The notes under the pieces: model-generated
Seen by the model: only the letters and a program-made list of their open reading frames with translations
Databases searched by the model: none
Told to the model about the DNA's origin: nothing
Origin: Fidelibacterota bacterium
GTDB lineage: Bacteria; Fidelibacterota; UBA8477; JABMPR01
Direction of reading: 5' to 3'
Length of the DNA: 64,000 bases
Assembly: GCA_016845065.1 (NCBI GenBank)
Contig: JAERTG010000142.1
Location: forward strand, 62,001 to 126,000
Part shown: positions 17,343-26,447 of the stretch, piece by piece
Numbering within the stretch: the first letter of the stretch is position 1
How the letters are laid out: the number at the start of each line of letters is the position of its first letter
Made by a program: the position numbers and the translations under genes

Positions 17343-19001
17343 TTATTCAGAAGGACCGGCGAGGATTTCCTGAACCTGTGTTCCAGATGAGAGAACTTCA
17401 ATCGCTTTGAGTACGACGCGGTCATGCGGTAGGGATGCAGCAATACGAGCGCCATTACCACCCAATACCCTGGCCATCTCTTTTTCAAGACCTGCAAGAA
17501 TTTGGAATTTGATTTTACGAAATTCCTCATGGGCATAAACTTCTTCCAGAAGACTCATTGAATCAGCCAAATCCAGGATATTAGTGTAGATAGCACTCGT
17601 TGTGTCAATGACATCATCAAGATCACTTATCCAATGATTTAGACTCGTTTCAGGTAGTAATTCATTTCGGGACATCCAGGTGTAAAAGCTATCTACTTCA
17701 GAATCATCAAAATGAATTGGCAGGGTAAGACCTGGTCTTGAATCGCCATAATCCAGCGCATATTTAAAGAATAACCTACTACGCCACAGCGATCTTTCCA
17801 GATTACTTAAAGGAAAGTCTTCAGCAACAATATCTGGTTCAACACCGCCCCCTCCTTCAAATCTGCGGTTATTATCTGAACGAAATGACGTATCAGATGA
17901 CATCAGTAAATCTTCATACATTACATCCTGGGCAATCTCACGTTTCTGGATAAGTCGTCCGCTAGGTAAGTAGTATTTCGCTGAGGTAAGTTTGAGTCTG
18001 GTTTCAGGTGACAGCCGAGTAACCGTTTGAACCAAACCTTTCCCAAAAGAAGGTTCCCCAATGACAACAGCTCTGTCATAGTCTTGAAGGATGCCGGCAA
18101 GTATCTCCGATGCTGATGCTGATCCACCATCTATGAGAATGGCTACCGGCAAATCATCTTTTACAATCGGAGGTCGTCGGGACAGGTATTTTTTGTTGGA
18201 CTGCTTAATTCGACCCCGTGTCTCTAATAATACAGCCCCTTTTTCAACGAATAGATCCGCAGCCATGAGAGCAGCGCTAAGCAGTCCGCCTGGATTGCCC
18301 CTCACATCAATGATGAGAGCCTGAAGATCAACCCGATTCATTTTTCGTATGGACTTTTCTAGCTCCTCGGCAGAATACTTCGAAAAATTAGAAAGTTTTA
18401 CATAGCCTGTTTTATCCCTCAATAGACCAGAATAACTAACATCCGGGACTTTTATCAATTCTCGAATCAGCTCGAAGCTTAAATACTCGTTCTCCCCTTC
18501 CCTCTTAATCAATAGAACTAAGGTAGTTCCCTTCTCCCCTCGTACCATACGGGCAGCTTCATTCAAATCCAGCTTTTTGGTCCAAACGGAGTCAATTTTC
18601 ACAATACGATCGCCAGCCATTATCCCCTGGAGGTATGCCGGTGTCCCATCCATTGGTGATATAACGATGAGAGAATCGTTCATACGCCCCAAACGTATAC
18701 CCACACCTCCATACTCACCTGTGGTGATGGCATCAAGGCGGTATGAGTTGTTATCATCTATATGCTGTGAATAAGGATCCAGCTCGCGCAACATTCCTGC
18801 AATAGCTGCATCTGACAGTTTTTCAGGATCGATTTCAGCTACATAACGATCTAGAATCGTTTGAAAGACCCGCTTCATCGATGTCTCCCCTTCGACCCGA
18901 TCCGTATGAGCTTGAGTATATAGTGTAACTGCCCAGCCAGAAATCAGGAACAGGACCAAAGTGGGAAGTATAGTGGATCGAATTTTCAAGCTGTAGACCA
19001 T
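17343..19001 (-). CDS. S41-family C-terminal processing peptidase (CtpA-type)
   Basis: A 552-residue periplasmic serine protease. The N-terminus has a signal anchor (ILPTLVLFLISGWAVTLY), then an S41 N-terminal helical region, a PDZ domain (about 90-175, with GGVGIRLG and GIMAGDRIVKIDSV) and the peptidase core. By comparison with Prc, the catalytic residues should be Ser296 (in GGSASASEI) and Lys321 (in PSFGKG), 25 residues apart as in that family. A C-terminal extension of about 130 residues is longer than in short CtpA enzymes. It trims the C-termini of periplasmic proteins. The ATG overlaps the end of tmk by 16 bases, so it is probably in the rsmI-tmk operon. Confidence 0.9.
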   Translation of the reverse strand: MVYSLKIRSTILPTLVLFLISGWAVTLYTQAHTDRVEGETSMKRVFQTILDRYVAEIDPEKLSDAAIAGMLRELDPYSQHIDDNNSYRLDAITTGEYGGVGIRLGRMNDSLIVISPMDGTPAYLQGIMAGDRIVKIDSVWTKKLDLNEAARMVRGEKGTTLVLLIKREGENEYLSFELIRELIKVPDVSYSGLLRDKTGYVKLSNFSKYSAEELEKSIRKMNRVDLQALIIDVRGNPGGLLSAALMAADLFVEKGAVLLETRGRIKQSNKKYLSRRPPIVKDDLPVAILIDGGSASASEILAGILQDYDRAVVIGEPSFGKGLVQTVTRLSPETRLKLTSAKYYLPSGRLIQKREIAQDVMYEDLLMSSDTSFRSDNNRRFEGGGGVEPDIVAEDFPLSNLERSLWRSRLFFKYALDYGDSRPGLTLPIHFDDSEVDSFYTWMSRNELLPETSLNHWISDLDDVIDTTSAIYTNILDLADSMSLLEEVYAHEEFRKIKFQILAGLEKEMARVLGGNGARIAASLPHDRVVLKAIEVLSSGTQVQEILAGPSE

Positions 19002-19621
19002 AACAATTGATTAACACGTTCCATGACAGCCTGTTTGAGCACCTCTATTGTCTCTCGACCATCAAGTAACAGAAATCTGTAAGGCTCATCTTCTACAAGT
19101 TGGAGATAACCGTTTCGAGTGCGTTGTTTAAAATCTTCATTTTCCGCTTCCAGTCGATCTAGCTCCCGATTGTCCATTCTGTCCTCTGCAGTATCCAGCG
19201 GTGTGTCTACCAGGATAGTCAGATCAGGACTTAGATCCCCTATAGCAACCTCTGCAACCTTGCGAATACTCTCCAGTGACAAATCTCGACCATGCCCCTG
19301 ATAGGCAATGGTACTATCAACAAAGCGGTCGAGGAGAACGATTTCGCCACGGTTCAATGCCGGCAGGACTTTTTCAGTGATAAGTTGATTTCTGCTGGAA
19401 AAATAAAGCAGCATTTCAGTAATGGGGCTCATTTCCTCATTCTCCCGGTCAAGAAGTATATCTCGGATCTTTTCAGAGATGGTGGTTCCGCCAGGTTCCC
19501 GATAAAGATGAACACCATAACCCCTGTCCAGAAGCTCATGATATAACATCTTGCACTGGGTAGATTTCCCAGAGCCATCAATTCCTTCAAAGCTTATGAG
19601 GAGGGGTTTAGCTGTTTTCAT
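18986..19621 (-). CDS. tmk: Thymidylate kinase
   Basis: A 211-residue enzyme that phosphorylates dTMP to dTDP for DNA synthesis. It has the P-loop GIDGSGKST (residues 13-21), the DR motif in LLDRFVDST and the family motif ILVDTPLDTA. The reading frame extends further upstream, but ATG 19621 begins exactly at the P-loop domain and its ATGA overlaps the stop of the preceding gene, so this is the start. The C-terminus overlaps the CtpA-type protease by 16 bases. All of these overlaps suggest one operon. Confidence 0.93.
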   Translation of the reverse strand: MKTAKPLLISFEGIDGSGKSTQCKMLYHELLDRGYGVHLYREPGGTTISEKIRDILLDRENEEMSPITEMLLYFSSRNQLITEKVLPALNRGEIVLLDRFVDSTIAYQGHGRDLSLESIRKVAEVAIGDLSPDLTILVDTPLDTAEDRMDNRELDRLEAENEDFKQRTRNGYLQLVEDEPYRFLLLDGRETIEVLKQAVMERVNQLLWSTA

Positions 19622-20244
19622 TTTTTGGTTTTCGCCAATTGGATAAGAATCCAGATATAATCGTAAAAACTTAACGCTGCCAGCAACCACGCTAAAAGTA
19701 CGACAAACAGATAGGCTCGTTCACCTGGCCATGAGCCCAACAGGGTAAAGAGAAACATAATGCCCATTCTGTCCCACCTTAAAAAATATAGCCGGGGAAG
19801 ATTAATCGCCGATAAATCATATTTCATCTGCAAGTTCGTGAGCAAATAGAGACCAGTAATTCCCACCAGCCCTGCAATACCTGTCCATAGATGCCCCTCG
19901 ACCCACATATGCAAACTTAATGCTACCATGAGTGGGACTTCTTCCACAAAATGCTTGAAACGGCTGCTGGGTACCGAACGATCTACAAAAAGGTGAAGAT
20001 TTAATTGATCCAGAAAAAGCCAGATTGCCAGGAAAATAGCTGTCCATAGATATAGGCCCAGGACTAATGCAAACATGCCGGATAGTCCAACGACATAGCG
20101 AACCTTTTTTAGAGTCCCGGCTTCAACATTTTCCTCTTGAACCTTTGCTATAGCGGCATTAAGGGCTTTCTTTAAAATATTCTGAATAAATCTGGGATAA
20201 TTAAAATCATCTCGTGCATACTCAAAAACCTGATCTGTGGTCAC
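19618..20244 (-). CDS. Integral membrane protein, possibly a degenerate CDP-alcohol phosphatidyltransferase relative
   Basis: A 208-residue protein with about five transmembrane segments (GMFALVLGLYLWTAIFLAIW, VEEVPLMVALSLHMWV, GIAGLVGITGLYLLT, MGIMFLFTLLGSWP, FVVLLAWLLAALSFYDYIW). The size, topology and position of a charged loop (VDRSVPSSRFKHFVEE) recall CDP-alcohol phosphatidyltransferases, but the diagnostic DG-x2-AR-x8-G-x3-D-x3-D motif is absent, so catalysis is doubtful. The start is GTG 20244, whose GTGA overlaps the rsmI stop; the end overlaps tmk by ATGA. It is sandwiched in a housekeeping operon. Confidence 0.55.
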   Translation of the reverse strand: MTTDQVFEYARDDFNYPRFIQNILKKALNAAIAKVQEENVEAGTLKKVRYVVGLSGMFALVLGLYLWTAIFLAIWLFLDQLNLHLFVDRSVPSSRFKHFVEEVPLMVALSLHMWVEGHLWTGIAGLVGITGLYLLTNLQMKYDLSAINLPRLYFLRWDRMGIMFLFTLLGSWPGERAYLFVVLLAWLLAALSFYDYIWILIQLAKTKK

Positions 20245-20918
20245 GCTTTATTCCCTCCAATCATAATTACTACTTCACCTTTAATGCTACGCGTGTCCAA
20301 GTGTTCCCGTACCTCTGAGACAGAACCACGTATGAATTCTTCAAACTTTTTAGTTAATTCTCGACCAATCACAATCTGCCTGTCCCCCATATATTCACCA
20401 ATATCCCTGAGGGTCCTGGCTACGCGGTGAGGGGATTCATAGATGATAATCGTCCTGGGATCATCAGCCAGCAACTTAAAACGGGTTTGGCGCCCCTTCT
20501 TTCGAGGTAAAAATCCTTCGAAAGTGAATCGATCAGAGGGAAGGCCAGCAGCAACCAGTGCCGCTAGCATGGCAGAGGCACCTGGAATGGGAATTACTTC
20601 AATTTGTGAGTGAACAGCTGCACGGACGAGGTAAAATCCGGGATCACTCACCAGGGGTGTACCAGCATCCGTGATGAGTGCAATATCATCCCCACTCTCA
20701 AGTTTCCTCAACAAACCCGGTGTTGCCTGCTCCTTGTTGTGGTCATGGTATGGCAACATAGGAGTGGATATCTCGTAATGTTTTAAAAGCACACCAGATT
20801 TGCGTGTGTCCTCAGCTGCAATTAGCTGGACCGATTTCAATGTATCAACTGCCCGAAAAGTAAAATCCCCAAGATTTCCGATGGGTGTAGAGACAATATA
20901 TAGTTTACCAGAAGGCAT
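20241..20918 (-). CDS. rsmI: 16S rRNA (cytidine-1402 2'-O)-methyltransferase
   Basis: A 225-residue SAM-dependent methyltransferase of the tetrapyrrole-methylase fold that 2'-O-methylates C1402 of 16S rRNA in the decoding centre. Family motifs are clear: STPIGNLGD at the N-terminus, AAEDTRKSG, TDAGTPLVSDPG, PIPGASAMLAAL, EGFLPRK and IIYESPHRV. It is somewhat shorter than E. coli RsmI (about 286 residues) and lacks the extra C-terminal domain, as in many other bacteria. It is the first gene of the rsmI-membrane protein-tmk-ctpA unit; its stop overlaps the next start by four bases. Confidence 0.93.
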   Translation of the reverse strand: MPSGKLYIVSTPIGNLGDFTFRAVDTLKSVQLIAAEDTRKSGVLLKHYEISTPMLPYHDHNKEQATPGLLRKLESGDDIALITDAGTPLVSDPGFYLVRAAVHSQIEVIPIPGASAMLAALVAAGLPSDRFTFEGFLPRKKGRQTRFKLLADDPRTIIIYESPHRVARTLRDIGEYMGDRQIVIGRELTKKFEEFIRGSVSEVREHLDTRSIKGEVVIMIGGNKA

Positions 20919-20928
20919 CCGTGATTAA

Positions 20929-20951
20929 GCGGGACTTAAAAAAAGCCCCGC
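20929..20951. terminator. GC-rich hairpin between aldehyde dehydrogenase and rsmI
   Basis: GCGGGACTT and AAGCCCCGC form a 9-bp stem with one wobble pair (G-U in the minus-strand transcript) around a 5-base A/T loop. Neither strand has a T-run after the stem, so it is at best a weak terminator or attenuator between the lysine operon and rsmI. Confidence 0.4.
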
Positions 20952-20964
20952 CTAGAGTCCAGTT

Positions 20965-22485
20965 TTACAGATCGAAGGAGATTCCCTGCGCTAATGGCAG
21001 GTCTTTACTCCAATTGATGGTGTTGGTCTGACGACGCATATAAGCTTTCCAGGCATCCGAACCAGATTCGCGACCACCACCAGTCTCCTTTTCACCACCA
21101 AAAGCACCACCAATCTCTGCTCCGGACGTACCAATATTGACATTGGCTATACCACAGTCAGATCCAATGTGTGAAAGGAACTGTTCAGCATGCTGCATAT
21201 TCATAGTGAATATGGCTGATGATAGTCCTTGAGGTACACCATTGTGGAGCTCGATAGCTTCATCTATGGTTTTGAAAGGAATGATATAAAGAATTGGTGC
21301 AAATGTTTCCTTCTGAATGATATCCCAGTGATTCTCACCGATAACAATGGTGGGTTCCACAAAGAAGCCATCCTTGTCAGTGATTGCCTTACCACCCGTC
21401 AGGATCTTACCGCCGGCTTCATTCACTTCCTTAATCGCTTGTTCATAGTCCGCCACTGCAGCAGCATTCACCAAGGGTCCCATGAGTGTACCCTCTTCCA
21501 GAGGATCACCAATGCGAACTTGCTTGTAGGCTTTCACAAGACGTTCAACAAAGTTGTCCATGATGTTTTCCTGGATGATGATCCTACGTGTTGAGGTACA
21601 GCGCTGTCCGGCGGTACCGACTGCTCCAAATACAGTGGCTGGAATAGCCATATCCAGATTGGCTGTATCATCTATGACGATGGCATTGTTACCACCCAAC
21701 TCAAGAATGGTGCTGCCAAATCGCTTGGCAACCACTTCACCGACGTGACGACCCATATAGGTAGAGCCTGTGAAGGAAACCAGTGGAATACGTTTATCGT
21801 TGATTAATCTTTCTCCGATGGTAGAACCACGGCCAATGACCAGGTTGAAGATACCCTTGTAACCATTTTCTTCCAGAACCTGGTTACAGATATTCTGAAC
21901 GGCGACACTACATAGAGGTGCTGTTGAGGATGGTTTCCAGATGGTGATATCACCAGCAATTGCTGCCAGGAAGGAGTTCCAGGCCCAGACTGCAACTGGA
22001 AAATTGAAGGCAGATATTACGCCTACCATGCCCAATGGATGGTACTGATCATACATTCTGTGTTGAAAACGTTCGGAGTGTGTGGTAACTCCATAAAGCA
22101 TGCGAGACTGACCAACTGCGAAATCTGCAATATCGATCATTTCCTGAACTTCTCCATCACCTTCCTGCTTGATTTTACCCATTTCAAGTGAAACCAAACT
22201 ACCCAGGGCATCTTTCTTCTCGCGTAATGCAACACCCATTTTGCGTACGAGTTCACCGCGGACTGGGGCAGGAACCTGGCGCCATTCCTTGAAGGCTATT
22301 TCAGACTCAGCCACGACTTTTTCATAGTCTGCTTCCGTGCACTGGTAAACACTGGCAATAAGCTCTCCATTTGCTGGATTGATCGATTTGAGAATATCGT
22401 CACCTTCACGAGCAGACCAGTCTCCCGCACCTACACAGGCACCGGGGTTAAACTCTTCAATTCCTAGTTCCTTTAAAAAATCCAT
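20965..22485 (-). CDS. Alpha-aminoadipic semialdehyde dehydrogenase (ALDH7A1/antiquitin family)
   Basis: A 506-residue NAD-dependent enzyme oxidising 2-aminoadipate 6-semialdehyde (in equilibrium with piperideine-6-carboxylate) to 2-aminoadipate, the third step of the saccharopine route. It matches antiquitin in length and in signatures: PFGYE-like opening [46 protein letters not shown], catalytic Cys296 in [21 protein letters not shown] and the C-terminal [23 protein letters not shown] region (only its parts are quoted here). ATG 22485 has AGAGGTAATT upstream. It is third in the operon behind the lysine-ketoglutarate reductase and saccharopine dehydrogenase, which fixes its role. Confidence 0.92.
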   Translation of the reverse strand: MDFLKELGIEEFNPGACVGAGDWSAREGDDILKSINPANGELIASVYQCTEADYEKVVAESEIAFKEWRQVPAPVRGELVRKMGVALREKKDALGSLVSLEMGKIKQEGDGEVQEMIDIADFAVGQSRMLYGVTTHSERFQHRMYDQYHPLGMVGVISAFNFPVAVWAWNSFLAAIAGDITIWKPSSTAPLCSVAVQNICNQVLEENGYKGIFNLVIGRGSTIGERLINDKRIPLVSFTGSTYMGRHVGEVVAKRFGSTILELGGNNAIVIDDTANLDMAIPATVFGAVGTAGQRCTSTRRIIIQENIMDNFVERLVKAYKQVRIGDPLEEGTLMGPLVNAAAVADYEQAIKEVNEAGGKILTGGKAITDKDGFFVEPTIVIGENHWDIIQKETFAPILYIIPFKTIDEAIELHNGVPQGLSSAIFTMNMQHAEQFLSHIGSDCGIANVNIGTSGAEIGGAFGGEKETGGGRESGSDAWKAYMRRQTNTINWSKDLPLAQGISFDL

Positions 22486-22556
22486 AATTACCTCTTTTTA
22501 GCCTCTTTAATTATCTATTAAACTTGTGATGTTTATTGACTGGGTATTCATACGCA

Positions 22557-23873
22557 TCAGCTTCTCACTAACTCCTCTGTAAATTCGATGCCAAGCGTCT
22601 TCAATTCTGAGAGAACAGGCTCATAAATGATGGGGTCAACCGGAATTTGTACACCAGTCAGATTTATTTTCCCATCCAGAATAAGCTTTACTGCAATAGC
22701 TAGCGGCAAAGATACCGTCCGTGCCATAGAACTATTGCCATTGGGAATGCCATAATCAAATAAAGTCGAGGTGATTTCCTCACTATGATCTGAGAAGGTC
22801 GCTTTAAATCTGTGCTGAAGGGCTACCATATCTCGCTCCCCATCTGCATATGCCATCTTCTCGTTCATGCTTTCTGCAAGTAGATCAATGGCCGTTGTAG
22901 CTTGGAACTCAACAGGTTTTATGTCAAATAACCCCAACCATTCAAGGGCACTGACTGTATTATCATCCTCAGCTACTTCCAGTTTTGAAGCCACATCTGA
23001 GCGAAGGTTTGCCGAGTCCAAACCATTAAGATCTGCGAGTACTGAAGCAAAACTACTCACCCCCGCAGGAACAGATGTCTCTGACAACAGGTTCAGTGCT
23101 TTCAAAGCCAGAATCAACTTGTGCCACCCTGCGTAACGTAGAGTTCCTCGCATGAGGTGATCTATACCTTCCAATCCATAGATTTCTTCATAGCTGGTAG
23201 AATCTCTGTTGGGATAGGCTTCAAAATCCATCCCATCAATCTTCATGGGAGCTGTGGAGTGAAACAAATCCTTAGCACTGATTTGCTTCAGGGCACCACC
23301 ATCAATGTATTGAGCAGGATTATTCCCTGCTAATAGGACCCCTTTTGGACTCCATGAGAACTTATACCCAAATGGATTTGTATTGGCCTCCGGTGCTGGT
23401 AATCCTCCACATACTGACACAAACTCCTCAACCTTGCCACCTCGCTTCTGAACAGAGTGAATAATCTGCATGGCCGACATATGGTCAATACCAGGATCGA
23501 GTCCGATCTCACAAAGAAACAGTAAGTTTTTTTCCCGCGCTTCTGCATCAAAAGATTTCATTTCCTCTGAAACATAAGATGCGTTAACCATATGTTTTTC
23601 CGCCTGCAGACAATGATTCGCAACAATTCCATGAAGTGTATAGGGAAGCAGTGAAACCACCAGGTCTGCTGATTTAATCAGGCGACCTAATAGATCTGAA
23701 TTATTGACATCCAGGACTGCAGACTTCCCTCGGGGGTTATTGCATATGGCCTTGGCGGCATTATCCTCGATAATATCTGCTACCGTGAGCGTGAAATCAG
23801 TGTTCTTAAATAAATAATCGATAATTGGCTGAGAGACAAGGCCAGCTCCCAGAATGAGTACGTGTTTGTTCAT
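22557..23873 (-). CDS. Saccharopine dehydrogenase (LYS9-type, glutamate-forming)
   Basis: A 438-residue Rossmann-fold enzyme that cleaves saccharopine to glutamate and 2-aminoadipate 6-semialdehyde. The dinucleotide site is at the N-terminus (VLILGAGLVSQPIIDYL); typical later motifs are VVSLLPYTLHGIVA, NASYVSEEM, CEIGLDPGIDHM and the SVCGGLPAPEANTNPFGYKF core, as in the C-terminal half of plant and animal AASS. It starts 8 bases downstream of the lysine-ketoglutarate reductase stop, so the two activities that are fused in eukaryotic AASS are separate adjacent genes here. Together with the ALDH7 gene this makes a complete lysine-to-aminoadipate pathway. Confidence 0.92.
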   Translation of the reverse strand: MNKHVLILGAGLVSQPIIDYLFKNTDFTLTVADIIEDNAAKAICNNPRGKSAVLDVNNSDLLGRLIKSADLVVSLLPYTLHGIVANHCLQAEKHMVNASYVSEEMKSFDAEAREKNLLFLCEIGLDPGIDHMSAMQIIHSVQKRGGKVEEFVSVCGGLPAPEANTNPFGYKFSWSPKGVLLAGNNPAQYIDGGALKQISAKDLFHSTAPMKIDGMDFEAYPNRDSTSYEEIYGLEGIDHLMRGTLRYAGWHKLILALKALNLLSETSVPAGVSSFASVLADLNGLDSANLRSDVASKLEVAEDDNTVSALEWLGLFDIKPVEFQATTAIDLLAESMNEKMAYADGERDMVALQHRFKATFSDHSEEITSTLFDYGIPNGNSSMARTVSLPLAIAVKLILDGKINLTGVQIPVDPIIYEPVLSELKTLGIEFTEELVRS

Positions 23874-23881
23874 TGATTCAA

Positions 23882-25180
23882 TCAGACCTTCAAATATTTG
23901 TGCAACATTTCGAAATCAGGTGTCAATTTCCCAGCATGTGCTATAACAGCTCTCTTCACCTCAGCTGGTAGGTTTAGGCTTTCAAAGGGCTTGGAGTAGT
24001 CACAAGCGCCCATGGCATACACAAAAGGTATGAGGGCTTCGCCAAAAGCTTCAGAGGCTTCACGGGGCAATTCTGTGGGTAGATTGTCAACTGCCATGAC
24101 GAGGGGCCCATCACCTTCAAAACCCATAATTTTCTCACCTGTCTTTATGTCATGGATATAAACCGGATCAGGACTCAAGGTTGCCCCTGTGTTGAACTGA
24201 ATTGCTCCATCAATATCACAGGTGATATCACCAACCACCATGAGTGTCTTTTCTGACTCATAATGAGTCTTGATGTCCTCGAGTGTTACAAGTCTGGGAT
24301 AAGGAGTGTCCCAGTAAATACAATTCACCAGCATGTGCATTTTATTGAGGTATGGCTGAAACTTTGCCTGATACTTTTCGGGATGATCAAAATAGTCCTG
24401 TAGGTCAAATTCAGCGTTGGAGTCTGTAGGTTCAAACATGTCCTGTTCTTTGAACACGACTTTGATAAGTTGACCATGGAATGCATCCAGATCAGCGGCT
24501 AACAGTTCTTCAGCACTCATTTCATGTATGGGAAGATTGGCCAGGATCTCCTGGGCCCCCCCTGCAACATTGCCATATCCAGTCACACCGATAACGATGG
24601 CAGGCTTGTCAGCCATCCAGCGACTTATTTCTGATCCCAAAATTTGCAGAGAAAGATTGATCTCTTCAAGGTTTGCGTAATCCTGTGCCTGCTTAATCCT
24701 TAAAAAAGGACTTTCCGTACCCAATGCCTTGAGACGTTGTCCATAGGACCACAGGGTATTCACCATTCCTGCAAGACCTGCATGACGACCGAAGAACACT
24801 AAGCGACGGTTGTTTTCATCCCGGATTAGTTCATAGTCCAGCAATGTTGCCCCTGTATCCAGAATATGCTGAAGCATAGGCATGTTGTAGTCCTGACCTT
24901 TAATAGTATGGGAAAAGTAAAGGTATGCCTGATTGCCACGAATATCTTTTACATCTATTTCCTTGACGGCCATGACTAGATTTGCATCTTCCAGATCCTG
25001 GGTCATGCGGATATCTGATGAACGAAATTCATCATCAAGAAAAACCCTCTGTGCTGAAGGCATCACAGAGATTGTGAGATCTTCGTTTTCCTTCTGCAAT
25101 TGTGTGATTTGAGCGGGTGTCAATGGTATCCGACCTTCCCCCGGTTTATGCTCTGCTATGATTCCAATTTTAACAGCCAT
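23882..25180 (-). CDS. Lysine-2-oxoglutarate reductase (saccharopine-forming, LYS1/AASS N-domain-like)
   Basis: A 432-residue enzyme related to alanine dehydrogenase/transhydrogenase N-domains and to the lysine-ketoglutarate reductase half of AASS. It condenses lysine with 2-oxoglutarate to saccharopine. Visible features: IGIIAEHKPGEGRIPLTP at the N-terminus, VMAVKEI, YLYFSHTIKGQ, LLDYELI, FFGRHAGLAGMVNTLW, the nucleotide loop IGVTGYGNVAGGAQEIL, VNCIYWDTPYPRLV and VGDITCDIDGA. It is the first gene of the lysine operon; the 222 bases upstream hold palindromic DNA. Reaction direction (degradation rather than synthesis) is inferred from linkage to the aminoadipate semialdehyde dehydrogenase. Confidence 0.9.
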   Translation of the reverse strand: MAVKIGIIAEHKPGEGRIPLTPAQITQLQKENEDLTISVMPSAQRVFLDDEFRSSDIRMTQDLEDANLVMAVKEIDVKDIRGNQAYLYFSHTIKGQDYNMPMLQHILDTGATLLDYELIRDENNRRLVFFGRHAGLAGMVNTLWSYGQRLKALGTESPFLRIKQAQDYANLEEINLSLQILGSEISRWMADKPAIVIGVTGYGNVAGGAQEILANLPIHEMSAEELLAADLDAFHGQLIKVVFKEQDMFEPTDSNAEFDLQDYFDHPEKYQAKFQPYLNKMHMLVNCIYWDTPYPRLVTLEDIKTHYESEKTLMVVGDITCDIDGAIQFNTGATLSPDPVYIHDIKTGEKIMGFEGDGPLVMAVDNLPTELPREASEAFGEALIPFVYAMGACDYSKPFESLNLPAEVKRAVIAHAGKLTPDFEMLHKYLKV

Positions 25181-25366
25181 CAGTGCGAATTCCCTATCTT
25201 TGAAAGTCCAATTAAAATGAAGCCATGCAATATAGTTTAGGGTAGTTCTGACTCAAGGTTTATGCTGTAAAAAAGTGCCAGAATGGACAAGATTTTGGGA
25301 TGGATTTTTACCGTATTAGTTAGTGATAATTTACCAATTAAGTAATACTTCTAACTCAATATTTAT

Positions 25367-25380
25367 CACATATATATGTG
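25367..25380. promoter_or_regulatory. Perfect 14-bp palindrome upstream of the lysine operon
   Basis: CACATATATATGTG is a perfect palindrome in the 222-base gap between the lysine operon and the following same-strand gene. A second pair of 7-base arms (GTGATAA and TTATCAC) flanks the adjacent AT-rich stretch at about 25321-25368. Either could be an operator for the lysine operon or part of the end of the gene at 25403. The regulator is not in the window as far as I can tell. Confidence 0.35.
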
Positions 25381-25402
25381 TACTGAGGTTAATTGTATAG
25401 AT

Positions 25403-26389
25403 CTATTGAATCCAACCAATGAGACTTTCACTCAGTCTAGAAGATTGAGTCAGATTAATTTCTGTCTTTAAATTCAAATCTGTGACGAAGATATCAAACT
25501 GTGGGCTCCCCTCGGGAACTGGGCGAATCGTAGCTAGAAATCGCGATTCTCTGGTTAAGGCACCCTGTCTTGATTTATTCCGATATATTTCAGTGGTCTT
25601 TCTAGTTTCTGGATTGTACAGGGCGTAAATCCGATTTCCATTTTGATCCTTGTCCCTAAAGGAAAATAGTATCTCCCCCATCCTTGTCCATTGCTCCAGA
25701 TAGACGTATTGATCCACAAAATGCATCTCAGTATTTCCAGATTCAATCTCAGTTAAAACAGATTTGATAGGTTCTGTGGTTTCGCCCATTTCATCAGTTT
25801 GGGGGATATATCTATAAATCAGCTTATCCCCATCAGGATGCATGAGGGGCCAGATATGGGTGGATACACCCATATTGTTACTGAATTGTTTAATCTCTTC
25901 ACTACTTATTAGATAAATAAACGAGGTCCCATCATGTGATAATGAGACCTGCTCAGGCATTGACATGTACACTGATTGATCATCCTTAAATACAGGCCAG
26001 GCCCCTCCCCGTACTGTCATGAGCTCGAGATCGTTTGCCTGCCATCTATTCTTGATCTTTTGGATGGGTCCCAGAATGTGAATTGTCTTTTGATTACGAC
26101 CATTATCCACCACAAAGGTGATATACTTCCCATTTCCACTCACCGAGGGCGTAAGGATGATGACATTTGCAGATGCACAGGAAAAAATGATGTTCTCACC
26201 TGAAGCATCTTTGACAAAAATTGCATCACGACCATTTGATTCTTTGATGAAGGCGATGGCCCCCATTTCAGTGGTCATACTTTCGGCGCTTAAGGGCGTT
26301 GGATTCAACATAACAAAACTCAAAACCAGGAATAGTGAGGTGAGCGTATGTTTATAGAGCGATCTAAGAATGGGGCTGAATATGATCAT
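25403..26389 (-). CDS. Secreted TolB-like beta-propeller protein
   Basis: A 328-residue protein with an N-terminal signal peptide (LTSLFLVLSFVMLNPTPLSAES). The mature part has WD40/TolB-like blade motifs: AIFVKDASGENI, TPSVSGNGKYITFVVD, HIWPLMHPDGDKLIYR, EILFSFRDKDQNGNRIYAL, FDIFVTDLNLKTEINLT. These resemble the PD40 repeats of TolB propellers, so it probably folds as a six-bladed periplasmic propeller. It lacks the TolB N-terminal domain. Function unknown. It is followed at 58 bases by the TrmH gene reading the same way. Confidence 0.6.
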   Translation of the reverse strand: MIIFSPILRSLYKHTLTSLFLVLSFVMLNPTPLSAESMTTEMGAIAFIKESNGRDAIFVKDASGENIIFSCASANVIILTPSVSGNGKYITFVVDNGRNQKTIHILGPIQKIKNRWQANDLELMTVRGGAWPVFKDDQSVYMSMPEQVSLSHDGTSFIYLISSEEIKQFSNNMGVSTHIWPLMHPDGDKLIYRYIPQTDEMGETTEPIKSVLTEIESGNTEMHFVDQYVYLEQWTRMGEILFSFRDKDQNGNRIYALYNPETRKTTEIYRNKSRQGALTRESRFLATIRPVPEGSPQFDIFVTDLNLKTEINLTQSSRLSESLIGWIQ

Positions 26390-26447
26390 CGGAACTGATT
26401 TCCTTATATAGTTTTCAAATTATCATTACCTGAAAGTAATGCTGAGT

